Assembly: GCF_047511655.1 (NCBI RefSeq)
Contig: NC_133394.1
Span: 57,382,501 to 57,446,500, forward strand
DNA length: 64,000 nt
Direction of reading: 5' to 3'
Origin: Castor canadensis
Lineage: Eukaryota; Chordata; Mammalia; Rodentia; Castoridae
The notes beneath the pieces were generated by a model. It was not told where the DNA came from and made no database searches. It was given only the letters and a program-made list of their open reading frames with translations. This document shows positions 45,781-58,215 of the stretch, piece by piece; position 1 is the first letter of the stretch, and each line of letters opens with the position of its first letter. The position numbers were made by a program, and so were the translations under genes.

Positions 45781-46699
45781 GGCAGTTCAAATGTGTGAAG
45801 TTTTTCTCTCGGAAAATTGCACTGTTAGGTTGTCTTAATTGCGTTCTCTTTCTAATTCATCTCCGATGCCACAGTTGCTCCAGAACGGAACAAACAGGAG
45901 GCTCAAAGTCTAAGTGTGCTGGAAAAACAAAAGCCAAGAGGCAGGGGTGAGGATTTGGCCAGTTAGGTTAGGTGGATTTTACTGAAACGTTCTGTTTGTT
46001 GAGCAGTGATTTGTACTAGGTAATGTGAGCTAGGTTGTGCTCAGCCTCTGTTCAGATTACACCCTATTTCCTTTACTGTGCTGTTAAGTAACTCTTAGGG
46101 AACTCTCCCCTCTCCAGCTTCCACTCACAAAACCACTGGCCACATATGCTTGCTGTCTGGGTGCTGCTGGACTGTGTTGGCTGCAGAGGGAGGCTGCACT
46201 TCCAAGTCTGCAGGCTGCAGCTGCAGTCTCTCCACTCAGCCGGGCAGGTAAAGGGAAGGCTCATACCTCGGGTTTTGTTACCAAGCAACAGAGTCCATTT
46301 GCCACCATTTCCTTCTCATGGTCTTACAGGCCTTATTATTAACCTTTAGTTCAGAAAAATTGCTGTCATTAAGTGAAGTAACTTCCTTTAGAGGTTATTC
46401 ATTAACCCGAGGTATTTTACTGTGTAATTATAATTGTCAAGTGCCCCAGGCTCGGAAAACCTTTGAACTCCTCAAGGGATGGCAGGAAGGATATTCTCTT
46501 ATTTTTTCTCCTTTTCCAGTTAAGGTTTAATCTTGAAGATATCTGTTTCCCTCCTAGAGGTGTCTGTCTTTCTAAAAGGTAAACTCTTCCATCCTCTTCC
46601 AGATTGCTGGTTGCAAATTCAGAACTAAAACTTGCCTGTTCGGGTTGGATTTCCCCATCACCTACAGGCCGGGGTGCAAACCTTTCCCCCTTGTGTTAA

Positions 46700-47770
46700 G
46701 GAGATGCCCTGGGGACACGGGAGGAGGCCCCGGGCTTGGTGAGTGATTGGCAGACGTCGCTCTGGGCTCTGCGAAGACCTTTTACACGGCCTGGAACTGT
46801 TTGTTGCGCGCTGCCTTGTTCTGACACAACGGAAGACCTTCATCCCGTCGCTCGCCCCTGGGCCCTCGAGAAGCAATGCTTTCCCTCGCAGTCTTTCGGG
46901 GCCAGGTGTGCGGTTCCATAACGCACCTATTATGCAGCCATTCTCAGAGACCGTCGCGTGTACAATGACCCTTCTGATTTGTCCCAGGCCCGCGCAGTTG
47001 CCAAGATTTCGGTCTCCACCCAGCACAGCTTCAAGGATGCATTTCACATGTGTTTGCTAGCAAAAATAAATAAATGCATTTGGGAAAGCACCTTCCCCTC
47101 ACTCCTCCCTCCCTGGCTCTCTGTTTCGAGACAAAAGTAACTGGCACCCCGGCCGCCCCACCCCAACTGCATGTGCCGGCAGCCCGGGCGCCCTGAAAAG
47201 GAAACCTGTTCTCCTGCTCCGGGGCTTCTGGTTTCCCCACCCGCCGCCCACGGCCGTCCAGTCCCGCACGAGCCTTCCCGCCTCGCCCAGACTGAGAAGT
47301 GGCTGCCCTGCCAGGAGCCCGAGGGCCTGCCTGCCGGCCGCGTGGAGGGAACCGGAGCCAAGCCTCGTTCCGATCTGGGTTTAACGCGCGTGTTAACCTC
47401 ACTCTGATGGCCACGAGGGAAAGGGTGGGCTGCCCGTGGGCTCCGGGGAGCTGACGTGGGGAGGCCGCGTGTGCTGGCGGAGGCGTCGCGGGGAGTGCAC
47501 GCCGTCCGCAGCCCCGAGCCCACCCCACCCTGCCCCGCCGGTCCCCTACCGCAGCCCCGAGGCCACCGGCCCCCCGCTGCCCAAAGCCCGAGCCCCGCGA
47601 GACAACCACCCCCTCCCCCACCTGCAGCCCCGAGTCGTGTTCCCCACCCCCCACCCCGCCTCCCTAAGCCCTGCCGCACCAGAGCCGCAGCCTTGGCCCG
47701 CATTGCTCTTGGCAGCGCTCTTTGACCTGTGAAATGCCGGGCACAGAGGACATTTTGATACACTGTAAAA
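46700..47770. promoter_or_regulatory. CpG island 2, candidate promoter
   Basis: About 1 kb with dense CpG, from a broad start near 46735 to a sharp fall after 47730. It is free of SINEs. GC-rich open frames occur on both strands (up to 239 codons on the minus strand at 47044-47763), as expected when stop codons are rare. None has a recognisable domain or a credible start, so I do not call a protein. The left half contains an AATAAATAAATG run near 47067. Which side is transcribed cannot be told from this sequence. Confidence 0.75.
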
Positions 47771-48009
47771 AAGCGGGGATTCGCTGCTTTCTACCGCAAA
47801 TAAAGGGCTCGCAGAGATTCTTTGAGAATAGAAGGAACATGCTGTCACATGTAAGCTAATGAGCTCAGCCTCCTCTCAGCCATGAATCAATCAGCCACAG
47901 CTTTAAAGCATCTAGAACAAATTCTGTGCTGTGGAGAAGAAAGGGCACATCTGAGGGTTTCGCTGGGGAATAGGAGGGGTCAGCCATTGTAACAGTTAAC
48001 ACACATTGA

Positions 48010-48150
48010 GTACTTCTCATGTAGCAGGATCCTCTGCTAGGTAGTGTATTATCATCTCCAGTTTGCAGGCATTACAGAGAGGTCACAGTGCTTGGCAGTC
48101 AGGCTGACAACAGGCTGTCCCATTACATGGAAGCTAACTACACATCCCAT
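48010..48150 (-). mobile_element. MIR-like remnant, antisense
   Basis: GAGTACTTCTCATGTAGCAG, then ATTATCATCTCCAGTTTGCA and AGAGGTCACAGTGCTTGGCA, follow MIR/MIR-like order on the complement. Diverged. Confidence 0.45.
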
Positions 48151-49029
48151 GAAGGTGAGTGACCATTTGCTCTGGGCCTTGTCCTGTGCACTCTGCTTCA
48201 ACTGTCCTCACCACTGTCTGGATAGCAGGGACACTGCTTAGGGTCACTGTGAGAACTTTAACTGCCACTGCGCCCTAAAACTCTACACAAGTTCTGTTTC
48301 TTCCCCTTCCTGTGTCTTTCTGTACTCAACAATCACACGGAATTAATTTCTCCTTAGGTACACTTTGTTCTGTCCGCTGTGGTTTTTTTCATGGAAGCAA
48401 AGAGAGCAGACCTCATTCAAAACAGTTAAATACACAAAGCAGAACTTTGCAGCACTGATCTCTTAAACCCCCTGCTCAAATGTTCAGAGGCAGCGAGGCT
48501 TTCCTGAAAGGCAGTCACGTAGAGTAAGGGCTCACCAGTACCCAAAAGGCTTGTCTGCATACAGACATCTTCAGCTCAACTTGCCACATGTGGTCTTGAA
48601 CTCCTCAAGGTGACTAAAAATCGCAAGGAGATGTGGTTTTCCCAGGTAAGCCAACATGATAACTTTTGACTGGGTGGAACACCAGCCAAAAGAATTTTAT
48701 GACTGCTTTGGGAGACACATCCTTTAACCTGGTATTATAGTCTCATTTCTCTGAACTTTGATCTAATTACAGCAGTTCCACTGGGCATAGGCCTGAAAGT
48801 GAAATGTTCTGGTGTTTGGGCAATGCCTGGCTGATGGGCATTAACCTAGGACACTATTCTGTGTGTTGTCTTCTTGGTTGGGTTGGCTAGAGAAGCCCTG
48901 ATAGTCCTTGTTCAGTAAAAGCCTCTCTTCAGAGAAAAACTATGGGTGTCTGAAGACTGACTGCTTAGTTTTGCTCTCACTGAGCACCTCTCTTGGAACC
49001 ATTTACTGGTAAAAATAATGGAAAGAACA

Positions 49030-49145
49030 GAGTGGGAAACCTGGCTCTAGTTTTCGGCCTCCTACTAACTGGTCTTGGACCAGTTACACCAACCTCCACT
49101 CCTGTGAACTTGTTTCTTCACTAATAAGGAAATAAAATAAAAATT
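49030..49145 (+). mobile_element. MIR remnant
   Basis: GAAACCTGGCTCTAGTTTTC, ACTAACTGGTCTTGGACCAG and TTGTTTCTTCACTAATAAGG fit the MIR core order. Confidence 0.55.
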
Positions 49146-49184
49146 TGGCCCAGTGTGATAGTTTTCAAATCAGAGCAGCTATGC

Positions 49185-49265
49185 TTTTATTTATTTATTT
49201 ATTTATTTATTTGGCGTGTGCTGGGAATTGAACACAGAACCTGGTGAGCAGCTCTGCTTTTTATC
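49185..49265 (-). mobile_element. (TTTA)n and truncated ID-like SINE
   Basis: A TTTA microsatellite (49185-49213) forms the tail. TGTGCTGGGAATTGAACACA follows, then the unit breaks off. Confidence 0.75.
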
Positions 49266-49299
49266 TTTTACATATTGGAGTTTTGTGTAAGATGTTGTT

Positions 49300-49748
49300 T
49301 GTTATGACTTGTAAATGAAGTGTCCCTCAAAAAGCTCATGGTTGAGGTTTAGTTCCCGGCTGGTAGATAGAAGTAATGATTGGATTACAAAGGCTTTGAC
49401 TTCGCTGGTGGATTAACCTATTGATGGAGTCAGGATTTGATTGCATTATTGGGAGGTGGGGGGAGGTGGGGCCTGGTTGGAGGAAGTTGGTCCCTGGGTG
49501 TGCCTTTTAAGGGCATCTTGTCCCTGGCTCCTTCCAGTCTCATTCTGGTTCCCAGCTGTCATGAGCTGAGCTGCTCTTTTCCACTTGGCCCTTGCTGCCC
49601 TGACACTCTGCCTCAACATAGGACCACAGCAATGGGGACAAGTGACCATGGACTGGAAACTCTGAAACTATGAACCACAATAAATCTTTCCTCTGTTCAG
49701 TTGTTTCCCTTAGGTACTTATCACAGTGATGAAAAGCTAACTTACACA
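49300..49748 (+). mobile_element. Complete MaLR-type solo LTR
   Basis: It starts TGTTATGACTTG and ends CTAACTTACACA. It carries the MaLR hallmark GGGAGGTGGGGCCTGGTTGG (49457-49476 region) and AATAAA at 49679-49684. Flanking 5-mers TTGTT and TTGGT agree at four of five positions, in keeping with a decayed 5-bp target duplication. No internal MaLR sequence lies beside it, so it is a solo LTR. Confidence 0.85.
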
Positions 49749-51062
49749 TTGGTGTAAAAACAGAAAAGGGGATCCACTGAGAAACACTGTTCCAAACCCC
49801 TTGCTGTGAAGGCTAGTGGAGGTCCTATTTCCGCTCAACACGGATGATGTACAGTTCTCTTAAACACCATTAGTGATGCACAACTGTTTGGTTTGGCTGT
49901 GTTATAAATTGCATGAAGGCAAAGAGTGGATGAAAAGATGGGAAATGAAGGTGAAGTTCAGATTTGGAATTGTCATGGGTGCTGGGCCAAAGAGTCTGGA
50001 CATTGTTTTATTGAAATTTGGGAGCCACCAATGATTTTTGAGAGCAAAATTTTTCAGTTATAATTTGCATGCACTGTGAGTAATGTAGACCTGAAATGTA
50101 GAAGTTATTTCCTCTGTAGAAGACTGGAAATAAGCAACTCAGAGCAGGTGTGTGAGCCCTGAGTGCTGCCTGGGGATGCAGGCTTTTCCCAGTTCTCTGT
50201 TCTTTGTCCTGGCCATCCTCACAGTTAGCTCAAGTCTGCAGTGGCTGCTGGACCCCATCCATCATGCTTGCATTGCAGGCAAGGAGAAGGAGAAAGAATT
50301 GGCAAAAGCCACATGCAGCACGTCTGAACCAGCCTTCTCAGTAACCCCTCACAAGTCACATCGTTGGCCTGAACATAGGAGAAACTAAGCTTGATTCTGG
50401 GTTGCAGTAGGATTAGCTAAAAGTAGGGTTCCATTACTAAGACAAGGCTATATGGAGAAGCAGATGGTTCAGCTGTGAACTTGTGACGAGGAACAAAGGA
50501 TAGTTGCATTGATCAGAACTCTGGACTGGATCCATTTATTTGGAGGCAAGAAATGTTAGACCATGGGCTAGCCGGAAGGAACAAGGACCTGACTGAGTGA
50601 CCATGGGCACATGGGAGGGGGCTGTCCTCAGAACTTTGCTCTGAGCTGAGGTAGTGGGATGATACAATGATCATACATAGTTTGGGACCCATGTGAAAGG
50701 GATGCTGGTGATGTCATTAATTAAAATAAGGAAGTTATAGGAGTTTTAGGAAAGAAGGCCATGAATTAGGTTTTGGATATGTCAAATATGTCCCACAAGC
50801 CATACTAAGACTGGGAGCTTAGAGAAGTCTGTATTATACATTTCTCAGTGAATATTATGCTCATCTAATTTTTTTTAAGTCCTAATGTCTAGGATGTCTT
50901 CATATTTCAGGTGCTTTTTTGGGCTTCATAAGTCATTACTAAGGAGACTGTTAATTGCGACGGGTAAGGCAATAGGGTTACCTCTTTCTACTATAGAAGG
51001 CCCTTCCCACCATGGGCTTAACCACCCTGAGAGTTATAAAAAACAATGATGTTCCAAGAAAA
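49749..51062. other. Unannotated stretch, no gene recognised
   Basis: About 1.3 kb without a named repeat. A 78-codon frame at 50152-50388 has a hydrophobic start but no support as a gene. Confidence 0.5.
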
Positions 51063-51070
51063 TGCACATT

Positions 51071-51190
51071 TCCTTTGTGTTTGTTGACACAAGGTCTTGC
51101 TACATGGCCCAGGCTAGCCAGGAAATCGTGACCCTACTGCCTCAGCCTCCTAGCGCTGGGCGTGTAGGTGTGAGCCACCACACCCGCTCG
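51071..51190 (-). mobile_element. B1-like SINE, antisense, 8-bp target duplication
   Basis: TGCACATT occurs at 51063-51070 and 51191-51198, bounding an antisense 7SL-type monomer (ACACAAGGTCTTGCTACATG ... GTAGGTGTGAGCCACCACAC). Confidence 0.92.
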
Positions 51191-51198
51191 TGCACATT

Positions 51199-52752
51199 GG
51201 CTTCTACTCAATGTTCCTATGTGGTCCTCTTTTCTGTAGAGCTCAAATATGGACAAAGCCCCAAACTCTCCAATTGTAGTTCACAGGCATTTCCCAGTGG
51301 GAGAATCCCTTACTACTCCTTTGCTTTAAGCCTCAACCTGGGTCCACTTAATCTTTGTTGTCTTGGACTCATTTTTGAGTGGAATAGACTAAGTGGGGAG
51401 CTGCCCACGTATTCAGAAGGATTGTAAGTAAACAGTCAAGTGCAGCTTTCTTGGGTCCAGGAGAAAAGTTTCTAATGGAAATACGGAAGCGAAGGCCCAA
51501 ATGGGAGGTCAGGACAGAAAGAGAGGTAATAGTAAGGATGTCCAAGAGATTAATAATCAAGACTAGGAGTTGTGAGCTCAGACTGCAGGATTTAAATTCA
51601 TGGTCATGGGACATTATGGAGAAAGATTCTAGTGCATCTTGCCTAGGTTAAAAGCATCTTCTTAAAAGAGTTACCCCATGCCCTATTGTCCTAGTATTCC
51701 TGCACGTGTAAATCTAGATTGGGTTGTCTTTTCCTTCAGGAGTGAAAGTATTGTCCTATTTTTTGTGTTATGCTGGTGAAGGGTGTGATAGCAATTCCGA
51801 CTACTAGTCCTTTGTTTGTGGCCTTTTTCTCCCCTCTTTCTGGACACTTTTAGGATCTTCTCATTTGACATTGAAGTGCTTTGCTGTAAATCTTTTATTT
51901 TTCCATCCTGGCGCTCACTTCATGGGATCTCACTCACACCCTTCAGGAATAGGGCATTTCTTCACATTATTTCTTTGATAATTTCTCTATTCTTTCCTTC
52001 TGGAAATCTTATCAGTCCTATACTGGTTCTTCTAGACATTATTTTTCTCCAAATTTTCATCCTTTTTCTTTTATTCTGTGGATCTTAGTATTGCCTTCTT
52101 CAAGAGGTAAGTTAAAAAACTTGAAATTGCCTTTTAAATGGAGCTGGGAATGGCAAAAGCCTGTCGGCACTGAGACTTTGTCTGGTTGAGAAGCATTCAG
52201 TCATCACCACGTAGCCCTATTCTTCCGTGTGACTTGACACAACTAAAGCTCAGTGACTCCTTAGATTTCCCCCTGCCAGTAGAGGCTTTCTTTGCAACCC
52301 TGTGTCTTCTCATTCTTGTGACTTGAGGCTTAGAAACTGTGTTCATGCTTTGAGTCAGTAATGGGAGTAAGAACCTGAAGGGAGGATGATTACAAGTGAT
52401 AGCCTGGTGTTATAGTATACATGGACAATCAAAGTCCTGTGGGGTTCAGTGGTGTGACTCCAGGCAGGCAACTACCCATATTGCTTGAATGAAGCTACTT
52501 TACCCAAGGAAGCTTAGATTAATCTTAGTTTTAGAATATTTTTACTTGTACCAGTATAATACAAATTTTAAAATGCTTGCTTGTATACTGGGTATTTTTA
52601 ATAAAATTTGGGCATTTAACAGCATAAACTAAAATAATCTTCTGCTTCTTCCCCTCTACTAAGCATATCTTTGTCTTAGAGTGTCAAGGACTTGTTAGTG
52701 TTTACAGTGTCCTCCCTGTAGCTGTGGATTCTTACACTCCATCCCTTAGCAA
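51199..52752. other. Unannotated stretch, no gene recognised
   Basis: About 1.5 kb of mixed composition. The pyrimidine-rich 51720-52085 part is open on the + strand for 90 codons because it is T-rich, not because of coding. Confidence 0.5.
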
Positions 52753-52893
52753 CCTCTCTCTGTCTCTCTCTCTGTCTCTCTGTCTCTCTCTCTCTCTCTC
52801 TCCGTCTCTCCCTCTCTTTCTGTCCTGGGAACAGAACCCACGGCCTCATGCATGCTAGGCATGTGCTCTACCACTGAGCTGCACCCCTAATTC
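52753..52893 (-). mobile_element. (TC)n microsatellite and ID-like SINE, antisense
   Basis: TC/TGTC repeats run from 52753 to about 52823 where the SINE's A-rich tail would be on the other strand. GGGAACAGAACCCACGGCCT ... TACCACTGAGCTGCACCCC follows. Confidence 0.85.
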
Positions 52894-52907
52894 CCAGCCC
52901 ATCTTTT

Positions 52908-53220
52908 TTCCATAGCACTGGGAGTTGAACTCAGGGTCTCTAGCTTGCTAGGCAGATGTTCTGCCACTTGAATGACTCAACCAGCCTTTTTTTTACATTG
53001 GTTATTTTTAGACAGGGTCCTGCATTATGCCTGGCTGATTGCACATTACTCCTCTTTGTGCTTCCCACATAGGTGGGATGACACCGCACACCACTGCTCC
53101 CAGTCATTGGTTGATGTGGAGTCCTGTGAACTTTTCCCTAGGCTGGCCTTAATTGTGGTCCTCCTGATCTCTGCCTTCTGGGTATCTAGGGTTACAGGCT
53201 TGAGCCATCACTCCTTTTCT
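52908..53220 (-). mobile_element. Full composite SINE, antisense, 11-bp target duplication
   Basis: GCCCATCTTTT is perfect at 52897-52907 and 53221-53231. Between them the complement order is tRNA-like unit (CACTGGGAGTTGAACTCAGG), B1-like monomer (GACAGGGTCCTGCATTATGC), second B1-like monomer (CTAGGCTGGCCTTAATTGTG). The duplication shows that the three parts moved together. Confidence 0.93.
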
Positions 53221-53342
53221 GCCCATCTTTTGGTTCTGCTTTACTTCATTCTTGGCCCTCCCATTTCTAGGCTGCCTCTGTTACCTTCCTGCTTCACCCT
53301 TCCTGATTCCTCTTCCTATCACTTGGTGTTTTTCAGTGTGGA

Positions 53343-53430
53343 ATCAGAATTCCCTGGGGCCTGACTAGACCTACTAGATCAAAACCTCTGGAGGAGGGTG
53401 GAGTGGTTAGGTATCTGTCTGCTATTTGGG
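53343..53430 (+). mobile_element. MER5-like fragment
   Basis: GAATTCCCTGGGGCCTGACT, then CCTACTAGATCAAAACCTCT, resembles the middle of MER5. Short. Confidence 0.4.
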
Positions 53431-53459
53431 TGCTCCTGGGGACTCACCACAGCTCAGTC

Positions 53460-56400
53460 ACACTGCTGTAATTCCTGCCATCCACCAAGTTCAGCTCTAG
53501 GTTCTACTTTAGCACCCTTTGCCCTTTCTCTTGAGGAATGACAGGTTTATCCTACTGCCACCCAGAGACTCCGTCTAACTCTGGCCTCTGATTTAGGATC
53601 TAGACTTCAGTTTTTAGCTGTTCTTCTGGGAGTCCCACCTGTGCTGGGAGTGACCACTCACACTTGCTGTCTGTTGGAACAGCTCCCTGGAGTTAGGGAA
53701 TTTTTTTTTTAAACCAGGTTATTATACAAATGAGAAATATAGACAAGTCATAAATGCATATTGAATGCACAGATGAGAAGATAATTCACCCTAGACATAC
53801 TTTGTGGATTTTGTGAAGCCTGGGTTTGCTGTTTTTGTTACATTATTCCTGCTAGCACCACTGGGAGGGAAGAGAGGGGAAAACAAACAGGAAGTTCTGT
53901 GCCAGGATTCTGCATTAACAATCAAAGTAGAAAACCTATGGGAACCTCTTTAGAGTATGACTGGACCAGCCAGGAGTGCCCTAAAATGAGCCTTTCCAAT
54001 AGCATTTTTTAATTGTGTGGCATTCATTCACTGTCAATTGACTAGTGCAGAACTGACTGAGTCAGCTGAAGTTCAGGCAGGCAGGGGTGGGGGAAGCCAG
54101 GGACTTAAGGATGGAACTGGCATTTGGTGCTACCAAACCTTGTGAAATCTTCAGGGAGAAGAAAGGGCTTTAAAAGACACATTGGGGAAACTTATGTTTA
54201 TAAAATTACCAGAAGAGTAACTCACTGGCTTGGTCACAGTGAAACAATACAAATGGAGGAAAAGAACTTGTTATGAGAAAGCCGTTAAAATATTAGCACA
54301 TCAAGAGAGTTAGGTCAGTGCTGGCCAGATCAGGCTGGCATTTGAATCAGTCTTAGAGAATGGAATGTTTGATTTACCAGAGCCGGACTTGGAGTGTCAG
54401 CTCCTTTCTCCTTCCTGGCCCTCTCCAGGACACGGGTTGATGGTGGATCTCAGGGGATTTGCTGCTTCCTCCCAGGAGCTCTGCACTGAAGCTGGGAGAA
54501 TGGCTTGTTTCTCCAGCTGTCTAACCTTTAGTTTTATCTGCCTCTTGTTGACCTCTTCCTTTTATAACGAATCAGTTTATTTGCTTGTGCGAATTGAGTT
54601 TGCTTAGAGAGAACTATAACAGAGCTGGAGTCCAGCGATCTGATTGTTTTCTCTGAAGAAGGAGAAACAGTTAAGGGTCTGGGCACTTCTGGGGCCGACA
54701 GTCCCTGTTGTTGGTTTATTTTAATTCTGTGTAGTGAGATCTGCTGGGCAGAGAAATATGGTGTCCACTGTCAGAGGTAGAAATATCTGCAGAGTTTACA
54801 AGCTAATTACTTCTTGATTCCTGGGAGTTCTAAGAATTTGCTTAGCAATTGGCCTGACTAGTCCCTCCTGCTCGCTGGTGGCCCCTCAACACAACAGCAT
54901 GTACTGGAGGGACTGATGGAGCACTTTTTGAGCTAAACAAGAATTTTATGAAGATGGTGTCAGTGTTTTCCTCGATGGGACCTGAGCCTGTAATCCAGTC
55001 CAACAAAATGAGGGAGAACAAGCCAAAAAAAACCTTTTTAAGAAACAACACAGGCAGTAGGAAATCATACTGGTCAGGGCTTGTTTTCTTGGCTCAGGGC
55101 CTCATTCCAACCTGTTGCAATCAGCTCTAGCGTGTCTATAGGGACACCCTGGTGCAGGGGCCCTGTGGAGGAAAGGAACTTTTACATTTCTGTTTGACTG
55201 GGCTCCTTGCCAAAGGCTAAGTTCAAAGTGCAGTTTCCAGTAATTTGCTGGGATTTCTCTGTGGGTTTGATAGGCCAGGACAGAAGCCTGCAAGCCCAAG
55301 TAATATTTCCTGATTCCTGTCATTTCTTAAGGCGAGAAGGAAGGTTGCTGAGGGAGTGGGGGGTTGGAGAACTTTGTTTTGGCTCTGAGAGCAGAGTGGG
55401 CCTTCTTTGTCTCTGGTTGTCTCAAGTCCTTTCTCGTCCATCCCATCTAGGGCCTTTGACAGCCTTGACCCTGGGGTGGACTGGCACAGGTTCCCTCCCA
55501 GAGCAAATGTGAGGTGCCCATTCCATGCGACCTGTGAAGGACCCCCTTTGATTTACTGTGTGCTAGCGTTATTTGGAGCTATAAAGTTGTCGAGTAATGG
55601 TAATAGGTTCTTGTTTTCTCATATCTGTAGGATGAAAGCGAACATTTTTATAATCCTTGCCTCCTCACCACATTTAGTTCCCTGGTGTTAAACATGTGGA
55701 CTTGATTAAAGGGGGGAAAAAGGACTACAAGGAGAAGTTAGATTTTACATTCTTGTCTTAAAACTCCACCCCCTTCCCAGATCGTCAAGGCCAGGGCCAT
55801 ATTCTTGTCATCTGCCCTTCCCACTACCCTGTGCCTATTAGAGGATCTGACACATGATCACTGGAGTTTAATCTTTATTAAATGAACGGGGTAGGTAATG
55901 GTAGGATCTCACTTCGGAGAAGTCTTTGGTAGAATGGCGTAGTTTCTGTCAGAGACCCACTGGAACAGTTCTGTATAGATTTGTTTATGACTCATTTGGC
56001 ACAACAAAGAATTGTGTCCCAAAAATGTTTCTTTGCTCCCTGGATGGGTCACTCTTGACATGGGGGGGACCCAGCTGGAAGAGGTATTGGGCACACAGGA
56101 CAGAAAGGGAAGTCGAGGGAGCCACAGTGGAACTCGCCAAGATGCTTCAGTCCTGTCAACAAGTGACAACTGCCTTTATTGCAGTCACCACTTCCTCAAG
56201 CACCCCGAAATCCACAGAAACAAAACCCGGACCCCAAAAAGGGGCAAAAGGGCAGGAGAGAGCCTGTGGAGCTCCTTCCTTCCTTCCACCCCAAGTTCCT
56301 TCCCCACTTCCTTAGTTCTCCTAACCACACTTCTTTTCAAATGCCAATATGCATTAAAAGACCTACTGTAAGTGCTGCCTCCCCTCTGTCCTGGACACCA

Positions 56401-57800
56401 AATGGCAGCAATTTAACACTACAACATAATTCTACGGTAATAGAGGAATTTGCGGCTGATGATAGTGATGAGTGGATGTTGGTAAGGAGTGCTGAGAAGG
56501 GAGTTTACTATAGTGGAATTTTTCTGCATTTGTTTAAAAAATACTAACATAAAGTCAGGCTGGTGTGAAATTTTATTTAAGTATTTTCATTAGAGGATTG
56601 ACACCAAACTGAAAACATGTAAAGTTTTCAAAAGGCAGTAGGGTTTATCTCAGTGGTCTTTAGTTATAATAAAAAAAAAAAGTGACAAATTATTTATAAA
56701 ACCAAGAACCTAGGCAAGTCTCAGGGAAATGCTGAGCAAAGAAAGAGAGGAATTTAAAAATTCTCCATGTCAAATGTCAGTCCAGACCATGGTGAAATAA
56801 AATTTAGTAACTTTGATTCTTGCACAAAGTTAGTTTTCTCTTCATTTGACAGATCTCTTCAGTCAGGGCATGGATTTCCCAATACGTATCTGATTATTTA
56901 TTACACATCTCTGTTCAAAAGAAGACAGACATCTGCAAAAGATGTTGACATTAAGATTGGTTTAAAGCATTATTACTTCCTGTCAATTTCTGTATTTGTC
57001 ATGATTCAGCAGTCTGATTAACTGCCTCTGACTCCTGTGTCTATAATGTTAGGCCATTGGCATTTTTTGAAATAACATTGGCAGTTTCATCTGCTCCCGA
57101 GGCATCCCTGATGCCTATGACATGTGGAGTTTGTAATCTTCAGAAGCTCCAAAACTCTGAAGCTTCATGGTGAGTGTGGGAGCAAGGGAGCCAGCACGAC
57201 ATGCAGGAGTAAACAGCCCAGGCCACACCTGGGTGGGACTCTTACTCTTCACACGTTACTCTTCACACGTCCTGATAAGAGCAGCCTGCTCTCTTGTCAA
57301 GTGATCATTTGGTTCTTTTGTGGGCTGCCAAATAAAATCACTTGAGCTGTTGCTAGGAATGACAAATGAAAGCTAAAGAAAATGAAAGTTCTGGGGGAGA
57401 AAATATTTTTATATAATTTTTAACCCCTTGTTTTTAACTCCATTAACTTATTACGAGGTTCTGCGAGTCACTTAGACTTTTCAAACAAATGTACTTCCTT
57501 ACACATTCTGGAGGACGGTATTTGTTGCAGTGATAACTGAGAAGTTAGAGGCCAGTGAACTTTATGGGGTCATACTTTCAGTCTTGTTATTATTGCTGTG
57601 ACTAGGATAGCTTGGAAAACATTTTAACTATTATTCTGAAAGAACTAATGATTATTTCAGACATATTTTGAGATAAGGATTAATGGACCTATAATATTTA
57701 AATAAACAATATTGAGATGAATGATGTAAGTAATATATTTGTGGTACCACCAAACTTCAGGTAATGGCTAAATAAATGAAGGGGCATGCCTTGATTAGAC
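53460..57800. other. Repeat-poor, AT-rich stretch, no gene recognised
   Basis: More than 4 kb with no SINE, LTR or L1 that I can name. A T-run lies at 53700-53709. An AP-1/MAF-type TGAGTCAGC lies at 54058-54066. A two-copy 14-bp tandem (TTACTCTTCACACG) lies at about 57242-57269. A 129-codon frame at 55926-56315 lies against 119- and 122-codon frames in the other phases; none shows a domain. Low repeat density makes this the largest candidate for conserved noncoding DNA in the window. Confidence 0.45.
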
Positions 57801-57805
57801 TCACT

Positions 57806-57890
57806 CAGAAAGGAAAAGAGGTAGAGTTCGTGCTTAGCACGTGTGAGGCTCTGGATTGGATCCCTAGCACCAAAAGGAAAAAAAAAACCC
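57806..57890 (+). mobile_element. ID-like SINE
   Basis: AAAGAGGTAGAGTTCGTGCT ... GGATTGGATCCCTAGCACCA with an A-rich tail. Confidence 0.8.
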
Positions 57891-58119
57891 AAAACATTAG
57901 GATGCAATTGTTGATATTATAAACACATTCTTTATTTGTGATTGCTCTTCCAGACAGCCCCTCCCTCTTCTCTTACTTTTGGATTCCTTTCTTCCCACTT
58001 AGGGATCTCAAAGCCACATTATAACTGGGTGAGAAGGAGGAAGGAACTGCAACACAGTAAATGCCTTCTCTGCTTACATCATTAAGTCATTTAACGAATA
58101 CCCTCAGAACAGGTCATGC

Positions 58120-58215
58120 TCAGAACACCCTTTGAAGTGAGGCACTGAAAATGCCCCATTTTGCAGATGAAGCTCAGAAATGGAAGTCACACAACAAGAA
58201 GGTAGAAGATTTATC
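58120..58215 (-). mobile_element. MIR, antisense
   Basis: ATGCCCCATTTTGCAGATGA and GGAAGTCACACAACAAGAAG are the complement of the MIR 3' core. Confidence 0.55.

Noticed and set aside
47031-47763. Minus-strand frames of 207 and 239 codons in CpG island 2
   Set aside because: Low-complexity, Gly/Ala/Arg-rich and overlapping in different phases, with competing frames on the + strand. No domain or start context.
52972-53364. 130-codon + strand frame
   Set aside because: It runs through an antisense composite SINE bounded by a perfect target duplication.
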